From Deinococcus aestuarii (GTDB lineage Bacteria > Deinococcota > Deinococci > Deinococcales > Deinococcaceae): a stretch of DNA of 43,122 nt. Below the pieces are notes generated by a model, which saw only the letters and a program-made list of their open reading frames with translations, was not told the DNA's origin and did no database searches. Location of the stretch: assembly GCF_018863415.1 (NCBI RefSeq), contig NZ_JAHKSN010000033.1, positions 1 through 43,122 on the forward strand, in the 5' to 3' direction. Each line of letters opens with the position of its first letter. Positions within the stretch are counted from its first letter, which is position 1. A program made the translations under genes and the position numbers. Of this stretch, positions 10,604-18,210 are shown piece by piece.

Positions 10604-10723
10604 ATGCCGCAGAACACCGCCCGGCCGCTGCAAACCCACCCCGACCCCGCCAGCGTCTTCGGGGTCACGAGAGGGAGGGCACCTGCTGGGCTGGATGACC
10701 AGCAGGTGCCCTCCCCATGCTGA
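10604..10723 (+). pseudogene. Short ORF, probable 5' remnant of a gene divergent from the GlxA-like regulator
   Basis: An ATG with AGGAGAGGG at ideal distance opens a 39-codon frame (MPQNTARPLQTHPDPASVFG...). It then runs into the large hairpin at 10673-10715 and stops. The strong ribosome binding site and its place opposite the regulator gene suggest the head of a lost gene. I do not recognise the protein. Confidence 0.3.
10673..10715. terminator. 17-bp perfect hairpin, probable terminator of the propeller lipoprotein gene
   Basis: Arms 10673-10689 and 10699-10715 are perfectly complementary over 17 bases (GGGAGGGCACCTGCTGG) around a 9-base loop. The hairpin lies 13 bases past the stop of the minus-strand lipoprotein gene. 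The T-tract after it is poor, so it may act with Rho or protect the 3' end. Confidence 0.6.
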
Positions 10724-10728
10724 CGGGC

Positions 10729-12618
10729 TTAGGGTGTCAGCCGCCTCAGTGCCCCGGCGTTCGTGCCCGCCGTGTAAGAGAACCAGACTGTACCGTCCGC
10801 CGCCACACTGATGCCCGCCGGGCTCGAACCGGAGTCGGGCAGGCTCAAGCGGTCCACCACCCGGGTCGCGGGATCGAAGCGCACCACTTGAGCGTTGGTC
10901 TGGTCCGTCAGCCACACCCGCCCGGCCGCGTCGAAGGCCAGAGAGCGCACGCTCAGGCGCTGATTGCCCACGGCCTCGCCCAGCCGGAACTCGGTGAGCG
11001 CCCCGGTCCGCGGGTCGAGGCGACCAAGCTGGTTCGCCGCGGACTCGGTGAACCACAAGGCACCCTCCGGCCCGAGCTTCAAGCCCCAGGGCCCGGCTTC
11101 CGGGGTGGGCAGCGGACGACTCTGGAAGGCCCGGGTGGCTGGGTCGAAGTGCACCAGGGCGTTATCGATGGTGGCGGTGAACCACACGCCGCCGTCGGCC
11201 GTCACGGCGATTCCCTTGGGCATGCCAGCGTGCGGGTACACCTCGCTCACCCCGGTCGAGGGGTCCAGACGACCGAGGCCGCGGTTTTCCACCGTGAACC
11301 ACACCCGGCCGTCCGGCGCAAATGCCAGGGCCCCCGGGCCGCTGCGAAAGCCGGTGGCCTCCGCCGGAATCTGCGGGAAGGCCTTCACCTCACCACTGGT
11401 GGGATCGATGCGGACGAGCTGCGCCCCCTTGGTCGCCCATACGGCCCCATCCGGGGCCAGGGCGAGGTCCTCGACGTGATCGTCGTAACCGAAGTCCACC
11501 TCGGTGACGTTCCCGCTCACGGGATCGAGCCGGGACACCCCCGGCAGGCGCAAGCCCCCGTCGGCACTGCGGCTGCGCCCGTACCACAGCCCGCTGGGGG
11601 CCGCCAGCACCGGCCCGTACCCGTACCGGCGGTCGGTCGCCACCTCGGCGGACGAGAGCACCGTGACCCGGACGCGCAGCTCCCGCGTCACGTTCCCGCT
11701 CCTCGCCACCAGCGGGACGGTGTAGGTGCCCGGAGCGAGGCCCGCGCGGGGAGCCACCAGCACGCTGGCCGCCCTGGAAGTGGCCGGGCCGCTGAGGTCG
11801 GTATAGGCGTTGATCAGCGTGAAGTCGGGGGTGGGCGTCTTGAAGTCGAACTGCACCGTCCCGCCAAAGCCCAGCACGGACTGGACGTTCAGCGGCAGGC
11901 TGGCCCGCCCGCCGGGCAGGGCGAGCGCACTCACCTCGTCGGCCGTCAGGTAGAAGGTTGGCGTCTCCAGGGCCAGGGTGTGCGCGGGGAGCGTGGTCGG
12001 CGTGGAGATCGTCGCGGCGAGGATCTCGCCCGTGGTGGTCACCCGGTCGGTGGTCAACACCGCTACGTTCCAGCCCGCCTGAAACGAGGCGTTCAGGGTG
12101 AGCTTGACATCCGGGCAATTCAGGCTGCCCGTCACCGTCGTGGCCCGTTCGGCGTACACCCGCTGGAGGACAGAGGCGCCATCTTTCCACACCGTGAAGC
12201 CCGGCTGGACCTCGCGGAGCAGGCCCAGGAGCCCGCCGTTCTGGCGCACCGGGTACGCGGACACGCTGTAGTGCCGGGCCGTGGGATCGGACTGGGTGAT
12301 CTCCCCGGTGCAGCCCGACTGGGGACCGAGCGGGTACGCCTCCAGGTAGGGGGTGAGGACGTCGCCCGTGGGCAGGGTGAGAGACACCTTGCCCGCCGTC
12401 AGGCTGCCGGTGGCGAGCGTCTGCCGCACGTCGTCCGGGGACTCCTCGACCGTGACCGTGCCGCTGACGCCCTCCGCCCCCCGGACCGAGCCGCTGAGCA
12501 CGCCCGCGGCCCCGCCCGGCTGAGTGCCCGGATCGGAGGGCACCTCGGTGGGAGGTGTGGGGCCACCCCCGCAGGCGGTCAGCAGGAGGGCGAGAAGCAG
12601 GAGGTTCGCTTTTTTCAT
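10729..12618 (-). CDS. Lipoprotein with a seven-bladed Vgb/NHL-type beta-propeller
   Basis: This is a 629-residue lipoprotein: MKKANLLLLALLLTACGGG has a clear lipobox (LTAC). A Thr/Val-rich beta-sandwich region (about 30-330) follows, with SGSVRGAEGVSGTVTVEES and an Ig-like stretch (SVLGFGGTVQFDFKTPTP...YTVPLVARSGNVTRELRV). The C-terminal part (about 335-629) holds seven repeats of the type GxVWFTxxxxxxLxRxDPxTG, for example GRVWFTVENRGLGRLDPSTG and GALWFTESAANQLGRLDPRTG. These are blades of the virginiamycin B lyase-like/NHL propeller family. Family members are often non-enzymatic surface proteins, and the lyase active site cannot be confirmed. It ends at the hairpin at 10673-10715. Role unknown; probably cell-surface ligand or polymer binding. 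Confidence 0.82.
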   Translation of the reverse strand: MKKANLLLLALLLTACGGGPTPPTEVPSDPGTQPGGAAGVLSGSVRGAEGVSGTVTVEESPDDVRQTLATGSLTAGKVSLTLPTGDVLTPYLEAYPLGPQSGCTGEITQSDPTARHYSVSAYPVRQNGGLLGLLREVQPGFTVWKDGASVLQRVYAERATTVTGSLNCPDVKLTLNASFQAGWNVAVLTTDRVTTTGEILAATISTPTTLPAHTLALETPTFYLTADEVSALALPGGRASLPLNVQSVLGFGGTVQFDFKTPTPDFTLINAYTDLSGPATSRAASVLVAPRAGLAPGTYTVPLVARSGNVTRELRVRVTVLSSAEVATDRRYGYGPVLAAPSGLWYGRSRSADGGLRLPGVSRLDPVSGNVTEVDFGYDDHVEDLALAPDGAVWATKGAQLVRIDPTSGEVKAFPQIPAEATGFRSGPGALAFAPDGRVWFTVENRGLGRLDPSTGVSEVYPHAGMPKGIAVTADGGVWFTATIDNALVHFDPATRAFQSRPLPTPEAGPWGLKLGPEGALWFTESAANQLGRLDPRTGALTEFRLGEAVGNQRLSVRSLAFDAAGRVWLTDQTNAQVVRFDPATRVVDRLSLPDSGSSPAGISVAADGTVWFSYTAGTNAGALRRLTP

Positions 12619-12904
12619 GCAGATCTTATTTTACTCATCCTGTCTGACGGGCATCTGTCGAGGTTCCAGGGCGTGAGGACTGTGAGGAGGAGGGGCACGC
12701 CGGGGCATGGCACAGCCTCCCGAGTCATGCCCCGGGGGCGAGACCTGTGAAGCCGGCTTCGAGGAGCTGCCTCAGGAACGGCCCGAACAGGAGAGCCAAA
12801 CAAGCTGGCGGAGAAGTGCTGTCCCTGACGACACCCAACCCGTGGACGACCTGACGAACGCCCTTCAGGTGGCCTCACTGCTGGCGAAGGCGCCGAAGTG
12901 AAAG
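12619..12904. other. Gap without a confident gene; one weak ORF
   Basis: About 290 bases hold a possible 64-codon plus-strand ORF at 12707-12901 that ends NALQVASLLAKAPK. It has no recognised family, no clear ribosome binding site, and unremarkable composition. The first 30 bases hold the AT-rich leader of the lipoprotein gene. Confidence 0.3.
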
Positions 12905-12930
12905 ACACCCGGCGCGAGCATGCCGGGTGT
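12905..12930 (-). terminator. 9-bp hairpin terminator of the small minus-strand fragment
   Basis: ACACCCGGC (12905-12913) pairs perfectly with GCCGGGTGT (12922-12930) around an 8-base loop. On the minus strand it is followed by CTTTCACTTC. It lies just past the stop of the 12949-13239 fragment. Confidence 0.55.
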
Positions 12931-12948
12931 TGATGGACAGCGGTGGGG

Positions 12949-13239
12949 TCACGACCCCGTGCGGGTCTTACGGATGCTGCCGGAGGTCATGACAGGGTTG
13001 CCGGCCATCACCGAGTAGCTGCCCCTGTACGAGCCGCTGTTGTCGATGGCGAACTCGCCGCCGACAGAAGAGGTGCCTTCAGGAGTCTTCCACCCGATGT
13101 CGCCTGCACCCGAGTCGCCACTGACGGCAAAGGTCCTGCCCTGGGGGTCCGTGAAGGTGCCGGTGAACACACCGCTCCAGATGCCGTTGCTGCGGTCTTG
13201 AACGAGAAATTTCGACCGATCACGCCAAGGTGTCGGGCT
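12949..13239 (-). pseudogene. 5'-truncated fragment of an unrecognised protein
   Basis: The open frame starts at an upstream stop near 13240, not at a start codon, and reads RSKFLVQDRSNGIWSGVFTG and onward through TDPQGRTFAVSGDSG to the end SIRKTRTGS. The protein-like composition (beta-rich, Gly/Ser/Thr) runs upstream of the only Met (13170), and no ATG, GTG or TTG start with a ribosome binding site precedes it. It is therefore likely the last 96 residues of a longer gene. The frame ends at a hairpin terminator (12905-12930), which supports it as a former real 3' end. No family recognised. Confidence 0.5.
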
Positions 13240-13375
13240 TCAGGCCACGCCCTGCGTACCCTGGGAACTGACGCTGGGGGCAGGGCTTTTCAGATGAACT
13301 CCAGAAGTGGCCGGGTTGTTCACGCAGAGGTGTCGGTAGGCTATTCCCCCGGTCTTCGGGAGGAGCCGCCCGACC

Positions 13376-14581
13376 TCAAGCCTGCTCCGCCTGCGCCAGG
13401 CGCCGCCGCAGGGGACCGGACACCCGCAGGAAGCCCAGGGCGCCGAGCAGCCCGGCGACCAGGCACCCCCACCACACCCCGTCGCCGTACCGCCCCAGCG
13501 CCCAGCCGCCCAGCGCGGGGGCGATCAGGCCGCTCAACCCCCAGGTCGCGCCCAGCACCCCCGCGTAGGTCCCGCGCAGGTGCACCGGGGCCAGCGCCGC
13601 GACCACCCCCGGGGCCACCGCCGCCTGCGCGACCTCGCCGAAGGTCCACACCAGGACGGCCAGCGCGTACCCGGGCACCGTGTCCGCCAGCGCGTTCAGC
13701 CCGAACCCCACGCCGGTCAGCCCCAGGGCCACGCTCAGCACCGCCGGGGCCGGAAAACGGCCCAGGAACCGGGCCGAGAACAGCCCGACCGACACGATCA
13801 GCAGGCCGTTGAGGGCGATCACCCAGCCGTATGTCCCCTCGCCCAGCCCGTCTTGCCGCATGGCGAGCGGCAGGGTCACGTACCCCTGGTTCATCACCAC
13901 CGCGAACAGGAGGGTCAGCGCAGCGAACGTGAAGAGCAGCGGCTCGCGCCTCAGGACCGCGAGGGCCCCCGGCTGCCCCGCGCCCCGCCCCGCCGGGGCC
14001 CGCGTCTCCGGCACCCCCACGCCGACGAACAGGGCATACAGCAGCAGGGTCGCCGCGTCCACCACGAACAGCAGCGTGTAGGAGCGCGCCGCGATCAGCC
14101 CCGCCAGGATGGGCGCGAAGGCGAAGCCCAGATTGACCGCCCAGTACATCAGGCCGTAGGCACGAGTTCGTTCCTCAGGCGCCACGAGGTCTGCGATGGC
14201 GGCGTTCGCGGCAGGCCGGTACATGTCGCCGAGCAGCGCGAACAGGAACGCCGAGCCCAGAATCAGCGGGTAGGTCGGCGCCAGGCCCAGCGCCAGCAGG
14301 AAGGGCGGGCTGAGGGTCAGCGCGAGCAGCATCACCCGGCGCCGCCCCCACCGGTCCGCGAGCACCCCGCCGAGGAGCTGGGAGACAAACCCGCCCAGGC
14401 CCAGGGCACTCACCGCCACGGCTGCCTGAACGGGGGAAAGGTCCCGCTGCGAGGTCAGGAAAAGGGTCAGGAAGGGCACGACGAAGCCGCACAGCCGGTT
14501 GAGGAAGGTCCCCCACCACATCACCCAGAAGGGACGCGGCAAGTCGCCCGTGAAGGAGGAAACGAGGCGCCAGGTGGTCAC
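13376..14581 (-). CDS. MFS transporter (multidrug-type exporter)
   Basis: This is a complete 401-residue major facilitator with 12 predicted membrane segments. It starts at a GTG (14581), reading MTTWRLVSSFTGDLPRPFWV. The frame is open far upstream, but that part overlaps the divergent regulator gene. Family marks: the loop 2-3 motif GGVLADRWGRRRVMLL, the segment-4 region FALLGDMYRPAANAAIADLV, and the central break after ETRAPAGRGAG. It resembles MdtH/YfcJ-like drug exporters. It diverges from a winged-helix regulator gene (14660) with only 78 bases between the starts. That is the classic layout of an exporter and its repressor. Substrate unknown. Confidence 0.88.
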   Translation of the reverse strand: MTTWRLVSSFTGDLPRPFWVMWWGTFLNRLCGFVVPFLTLFLTSQRDLSPVQAAVAVSALGLGGFVSQLLGGVLADRWGRRRVMLLALTLSPPFLLALGLAPTYPLILGSAFLFALLGDMYRPAANAAIADLVAPEERTRAYGLMYWAVNLGFAFAPILAGLIAARSYTLLFVVDAATLLLYALFVGVGVPETRAPAGRGAGQPGALAVLRREPLLFTFAALTLLFAVVMNQGYVTLPLAMRQDGLGEGTYGWVIALNGLLIVSVGLFSARFLGRFPAPAVLSVALGLTGVGFGLNALADTVPGYALAVLVWTFGEVAQAAVAPGVVAALAPVHLRGTYAGVLGATWGLSGLIAPALGGWALGRYGDGVWWGCLVAGLLGALGFLRVSGPLRRRLAQAEQA

Positions 14582-14659
14582 GCCAGCCAGCGTAGGGTGA
14601 CTCCCGGGGAGGCCACGAACGTTTCGCCTTTTTCCGAAGGGTCGGCCGTATCCTGCGGT

Positions 14660-15619
14660 GTGGACGTGTATCGGTCGGCGGTCCAGGTCAACCCCGAGGA
14701 CGTGGCCGGGGTGCGCTTTGCCGTGAGCCCGCTTCTCGAAATGGTCACGAGTTACCGGGCCGTGCAGAGCCGCTCCGCCGTGTTCGCTCCCTGGCTGACG
14801 CGGCGGGGCGAGGTCGCACGACAGCTCGGCGGGTCGCACCTGCGGTTCCTGGTCCAGTCGGGGGCCTACGTGCCGGATTTCCTGACGCCCAAGCCCCAGT
14901 CCCCCGTCGAGCGCTTCGCCGACGAACTCGCCCGCCTGCTGGAGACGCCCTACCCGCAGGTGCACGAGGAACTCCGGCAGATCACGTCGCCCACGGATAC
15001 CGTCCTGTTCGACCGGTACCTCGACGACACCGGCGAGGCGCTGAAGGCCCTGGCGGAGGAACTGACCCGCTACTGGCAGGCGGTCATCGAACCGGACTGG
15101 CCGCGCCTGCGGACGGTGCTGGAGGCGGACGTGCTGTACCGTTCACGTCGGCTCGCCGAGGGGGGTCCCGCCGCGCTGCTGGCGGAGCTGCATCCCCGGG
15201 TGCGCTGCGGGGCGGGTCACGCCTGGCCGCGCCCGGACGGGCAGGGGCTGACCCTGGTGCCCTCGGTGTTCGCGTGGCCGGACGGGTACATGGTGTACGC
15301 GCGCGAGTCACCGTTCACGTTCGCCTACCCGGCCCGGGGGACCGCCGAGCTGTGGGCGCCCTGGCCCGCCCCCCCGGCCCCGCTGGCCGAGCTGATGGGA
15401 CAGACGGCGGCCCGCCTCCTGCTCGCGCTGTCGGAGCCGCGCACGACGACCGGGCTGAGTGCGCTGCTGGGCGGCTCCGCCAGTGGGGTGTCTCCGCACC
15501 TGCACCGCCTCAAGGCCCTGGGGCTGGCGACCTCGACGCGGCAGGGCAAACGGGTCTGGTACGAGTGGACCCAGCGGGGCCAGGCCTTGGCACGGCTCTT
15601 TCAGGAGGAGCCGCGCTGA
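14660..15619 (+). CDS. ArsR-type winged-helix regulator (DUF5937-like), divergent from the MFS gene
   Basis: This 319-residue regulator begins at a GTG (MDVYRSAVQVNPEDVAGVRF) or at the GTG two codons later. The first 230 residues form an all-purpose sensor domain with FAVSPLLEMVTSYRAV, a hallmark of the DUF5937-type regulators. The C-terminal 80 residues are a winged helix: LLLALSEPRTTTGLSALLGG, SGVSPHLHRLKALGLATSTR and GKRVWYEWTQRGQALARLF. Family members often repress a divergent MFS exporter, which fits the neighbour at 13376-14581. The frame remains open far upstream, but that region is antisense of the MFS gene. No metal-binding Cys cluster is seen, so a small hydrophobic ligand is more likely. 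Confidence 0.82.
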   Translation: MDVYRSAVQVNPEDVAGVRFAVSPLLEMVTSYRAVQSRSAVFAPWLTRRGEVARQLGGSHLRFLVQSGAYVPDFLTPKPQSPVERFADELARLLETPYPQVHEELRQITSPTDTVLFDRYLDDTGEALKALAEELTRYWQAVIEPDWPRLRTVLEADVLYRSRRLAEGGPAALLAELHPRVRCGAGHAWPRPDGQGLTLVPSVFAWPDGYMVYARESPFTFAYPARGTAELWAPWPAPPAPLAELMGQTAARLLLALSEPRTTTGLSALLGGSASGVSPHLHRLKALGLATSTRQGKRVWYEWTQRGQALARLFQEEPR

Positions 15620-16040
15620 GGAAGGCGCGGTGGGACTATTGCGCGGATGGAACGCGGCGTTTGAAACTTCCCCCGAAGCTGCCGCTTCCAAGAATGCCCC
15701 CACTGTTCTTGCCGGGCCGCCGCGTGGTCGGTCGCGGAGGCGACGAGGAAGCGCACGGCTTCCCGGTCCATCAGCAGGGTCTTGGGGCTGACCCGCGCGC
15801 CCGTGGATCGCCAGTCCCGAAGGCGCTCCACCCGCACCTCCGTCACGGCTGACCCGCGCGCCCGTGGGTCGCCAGCTAAGCCTCGGCCAGGTTCCACAGG
15901 ACGGCCACCGTCTTGTCGCGGGCGGCCTCGGCGGCGCGGCGCTTCACACGGGGGTTGTTGTACCGCGGCTTGGACTAACGCTGCCCGCTTTTGAAGGCAG
16001 GTCAGGCCCCAGGCTCTCGGCGTCCCCGAGCGACCTGGAC
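15620..16040. other. Decayed stretch without an intact gene
   Basis: About 420 bases between the regulator gene and the HD-GYP remnant. Minus-strand frames show protein-like scraps that do not join: RYNNPRVKRRAAEAARDK...NLAEA stop (15885-15970), and VERLRDWRSTGARVSPKTLL (about 15777-15845). I recognise neither. The stretch also holds the 27-bp direct repeat at 15788-15875. It looks like remains of one or two inactivated genes. Confidence 0.4.
15788..15875. repeat. 27-bp direct repeat, two copies 61 bp apart
   Basis: 15788-15814 and 15849-15875 agree in 26 of 27 bases (CTGACCCGCGCGCCCGTGG then A or G then TCGCCAG). The match extends two bases (GG) upstream. It may be a local duplication in decaying sequence or half-sites of a lost element. 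Confidence 0.7.
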
Positions 16041-16633
16041 CTATAGGCATTCGTCCAGCCATTTGAACCGCTTGTCGGGCTGGGGGTTCCACGACCGGCC
16101 GCCCAGCACTTCCCCCAACGCCGTCACGACCTCGCGGTCGAACTGCCGACCACACTGCGCGGTCAGCTCAACCCACGCCTCCTCCTGAGACCAGGGCGTC
16201 GTACCCGCCGCACACCGCCAGGATGCGCGCGAGCAGCGGAATCTCCTCGGCCCGTCGTCGGTGGGGGTACCCCGCGTCCCATTCAACCGCTCATGGTGGT
16301 GACACACGGCCAGGCGGAGGGTGCGGGAGACCCCGGGCAGCAGGATGGTCAGGTGAGCGGGTGCCGTTGCCTCCGGCACCACTCCTGGGCGGTCAAGGGA
16401 CCCGTCCTGCGCCGCACCGCCTGGCGAACGAATGCCCTGCCCAGGTCATGGAGCAGCCCGGCGCGGCAGGACTCGCACACCTGAACGTCGGAGCGCCCCA
16501 GGTGTTCGGCCACGGCGGCGGCCAGCGGGGCCACTCGTCCAGCGTGGGCCGTGAGGGGCCACCGGGCGACCCGGGAGCGAACCAGGCCGACCGGAGGAAA
16601 GAGAGACGGGAGAGCATGGGGCCCAAGGGTCAT
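16041..16633 (-). pseudogene. HD-GYP domain phosphodiesterase, frameshifted
   Basis: Starting at an ATG (16633) with GGAGG seven to eight bases upstream, the first frame gives HAGRVAPLAAAVAEHLGRSD, the metal-binding LLHDLGRAFV (HD motif) and GPLTAQEW. A frameshift near 16350 leads to a second frame with VCHHHERLNGTRG, the HHxxxxG part of the HD-GYP signature (usually HHERxxGxGYP). Another shift gives EEIPLLARILAVCGGYDALV, then a last one gives SQEEAWVELTAQCGRQFDRE. The order of pieces is that of a normal HD-GYP domain, so it once hydrolysed cyclic di-GMP or a related dinucleotide. It follows the V4R-like gene by 61 bases and was probably the last gene of the GTPase cassette. Three frame breaks make it a pseudogene unless these are sequence errors. 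Confidence 0.7.
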
Positions 16634-16694
16634 GGGCACCTCCTCCGGCGTCAAGAAGGAGCGCCCCCATCTGGGGGCACTTCAAGGAATTCAC

Positions 16695-17174
16695 TCAGAG
16701 GGGGCTGAAGACGAACTTGTCGCTGGTCCCGCCGCGCAAGACGCTCTCGGTGTGCTCGCCGAGGTACGTCTCCCCGGTGATGGCCTCCAGCGCCCCCCAC
16801 ACCGCGCCCAGCGTGAAGGTGCACTTGCGCTCCGACCCCAGCGGCTCGCCCGCCGAGCACACCGTGTCCTGGGTCTCGATCACCACGTCCTCGCCCTCCC
16901 GGTACGAGCGCGTCACGGCGGCCAGGCAGGTGCCGTCCCGCCCGATGGCGGCGTTCAGCACCCCGGCGATCTGCTCGACGGGGAGGTGGCTGCCCGCCAC
17001 GCCGAGTTCGGTGGCGAGGTCGCGGCCCCGCACCTTCCCGGCGCGGGTGAAGACCACAGCGGCGCCGTCCGGGCCGAGGGTATCCTCGACGCCGACGATC
17101 ACGGCCTTGAAGCAGACGACGGAGTTGAAGTCGCCCAGATGCGGGCGCAGTTGGGGGGTGGCGGTGGCGGTCAC
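16695..17174 (-). CDS. V4R-like (hydrocarbon-binding fold) protein of the GTPase cassette
   Basis: This 159-residue protein starts at a GTG (17174) with AGGAGG six bases upstream, rather than at the upstream start at 17237. It reads VVCFKAVIVGVEDTLGPDGA, VVFTRAGKVRGRDLATELG, then KCTFTLGAVWGALEAITGET and ends SVLRGGTSDKFVFSPL. The pattern of an RAGxxxGR element, central helices and a conserved Cys near CTFTLG resembles V4R/4-vinyl-reductase small-molecule-binding proteins, but I am not certain of the family. It lies 92 bases after the roadblock gene and 61 before the HD-GYP remnant, all on one strand. I infer a sensor or adaptor for the roadblock/GTPase switch. Confidence 0.7.
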   Translation of the reverse strand: MTATATPQLRPHLGDFNSVVCFKAVIVGVEDTLGPDGAAVVFTRAGKVRGRDLATELGVAGSHLPVEQIAGVLNAAIGRDGTCLAAVTRSYREGEDVVIETQDTVCSAGEPLGSERKCTFTLGAVWGALEAITGETYLGEHTESVLRGGTSDKFVFSPL

Positions 17175-17266
17175 GGGAGTCCTCCTGGGGTAAAGGGTGG
17201 TCAGAAGCTGGTGGAGCGAGGCGGGCAGGGTTGCCATGCGGACCTCGGAACGTCGGGGAGAGGCGC

Positions 17267-17644
17267 TCAGAGGATGGTGGCGACGCTGGACGCGGCGTCC
17301 CGGGCTTCCATGTTCAGCAGGCCCAGGTTGATCCCGGTCGGGGCGACGACCGCGAGCACGCCCTTGTGTCCGGCGGCGTAGATGTACACCTGGCCGTGTG
17401 CTCCGCCCACGCTCATGTCGGTGAGCTGGCCCGAGCCGAGGGTGTCGTTGATACGCTTGCCCAGCCCCAGGGCGGTCGCGGCCATCGCGGCGACGCGGTT
17501 GGCGTCGGCGCCCTCCCCCATCGCCTGGGCGATGGGCAGGCCGTCCACGGTGGCGACCAGGGCGCCGCGCAGTTCGGGCATCGAGCTGCGCAGGGTGGTG
17601 AGGGTGGAGTTGAGGAGGTCTTGCTTGCTGAGGGTCGCGGTCAT
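17267..17644 (-). CDS. Roadblock/LC7-domain protein (MglB-like)
   Basis: This 125-residue protein is a single roadblock/LC7 domain: ELRGALVATVDGLPIAQAMG, then NRVAAMAATALGLGKRINDT, VGGAHGQVYIYAAGHKGVLA and NLGLLNMEARDAA. Bacterial roadblock proteins such as MglB form dimers that bind small Ras-like GTPases and speed up GTP hydrolysis. The gene lies 29 bases after the MglA-like GTPase gene on the same strand, so the two very likely form a switch pair. The ATG at 17644 gives the normal family length; GGAC at about nine bases upstream is a moderate ribosome binding site. What process the switch controls (polarity, adhesion, signalling) cannot be told. Confidence 0.9.
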   Translation of the reverse strand: MTATLSKQDLLNSTLTTLRSSMPELRGALVATVDGLPIAQAMGEGADANRVAAMAATALGLGKRINDTLGSGQLTDMSVGGAHGQVYIYAAGHKGVLAVVAPTGINLGLLNMEARDAASSVATIL

Positions 17645-17673
17645 GGTGGCGTCCTTTCCGGAGACGGGTCCGG

Positions 17674-18210
17674 TCACGGGAGGGCGGGAGACGGGGCGAG
17701 GTGCAGTTCGAGCAGGCTGGCGAGCAGCAGCCGGGCGTCGTCGGGATCGGTGGCGTTCAGGCCCACCACCTGGGGCTCGGGGAGACCGAAGTACAGGGCC
17801 ACGTCGGCCGGAGCCCACACGCGCGGCAGGTCCTGGCGGGTGACGCCGACCAGGAAGGGCACCGGGACGCGGCTGGTGATGAAGTCGAGGATGTTGCGGG
17901 CGTGCGCGAAGTCCTGCGGGCGGTCCCCGGCGACGAGCAGCAGCAGACCCAGGGCGCCCTCGCACAGCACCTCCCACATGAAGGAAAAGCGGTCCTGCCC
18001 GGGGGTGCCGTAGAGGTGCAGCTCCTGGCCGTCCAGGCGCAGGGTGCCGAAGTCGAAGGCGACGGTGGTGTGGCGCTTGCCGATGTCCTCGCTGGCCTCG
18101 GCCTCGGTGGCGACGACGGGCGTCTCGGAGAGGGTCTGCACGAAAGTGGTCTTGCCCGCGCCCACCGGGCCGGAGACGACGAGCTTCAGGGGGGCCTGGA
18201 AGCCGCTCAC
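17674..18210 (-). CDS. MglA-like small GTPase
   Basis: This is a 178-residue Ras-like GTPase. The P-loop GPVGAGKTT lies at residues 14-22, switch II GTPGQDRFSFMW at 68-79, and a base-recognition segment GVTRQDLP stands where NKxD is usual. That makes it a degenerate G4 (TRQD), as in many bacterial MglA/SRPRB-type GTPases. Its start overlaps the stop of the DUF4388 gene by four bases (ATGA), and its cognate roadblock protein is encoded next. The order DUF4388, GTPase, roadblock is a recurrent bacterial cassette. It probably switches between GTP and GDP states at the membrane or on a polar scaffold. Downstream effectors are unknown; the V4R-like and former HD-GYP proteins are candidates. Confidence 0.9.
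   Translation of the reverse strand: MSGFQAPLKLVVSGPVGAGKTTFVQTLSETPVVATEAEASEDIGKRHTTVAFDFGTLRLDGQELHLYGTPGQDRFSFMWEVLCEGALGLLLLVAGDRPQDFAHARNILDFITSRVPVPFLVGVTRQDLPRVWAPADVALYFGLPEPQVVGLNATDPDDARLLLASLLELHLAPSPALP

Noticed and set aside
8791..10668. Minus-strand open frame of 625 codons across the GlxA-like and hydrolase genes
   Set aside because: It crosses two clear genes in another frame and is Pro/Arg-rich, so it is a shadow.
10717..12750. Plus-strand open frame of 677 codons opposite the propeller lipoprotein
   Set aside because: Antisense shadow; the opposite strand has a signal peptide, a lipobox and seven blade repeats.
12707..12901. Possible 64-codon plus-strand gene
   Set aside because: No good ribosome binding site and no recognised motif; kept only as a note in the gap entry.
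13580..14659. Upstream extension of the ArsR-type regulator frame
   Set aside because: This part is antisense to the MFS gene and Gln/Arg/His-rich. The regulator begins at the GTG near 14660.
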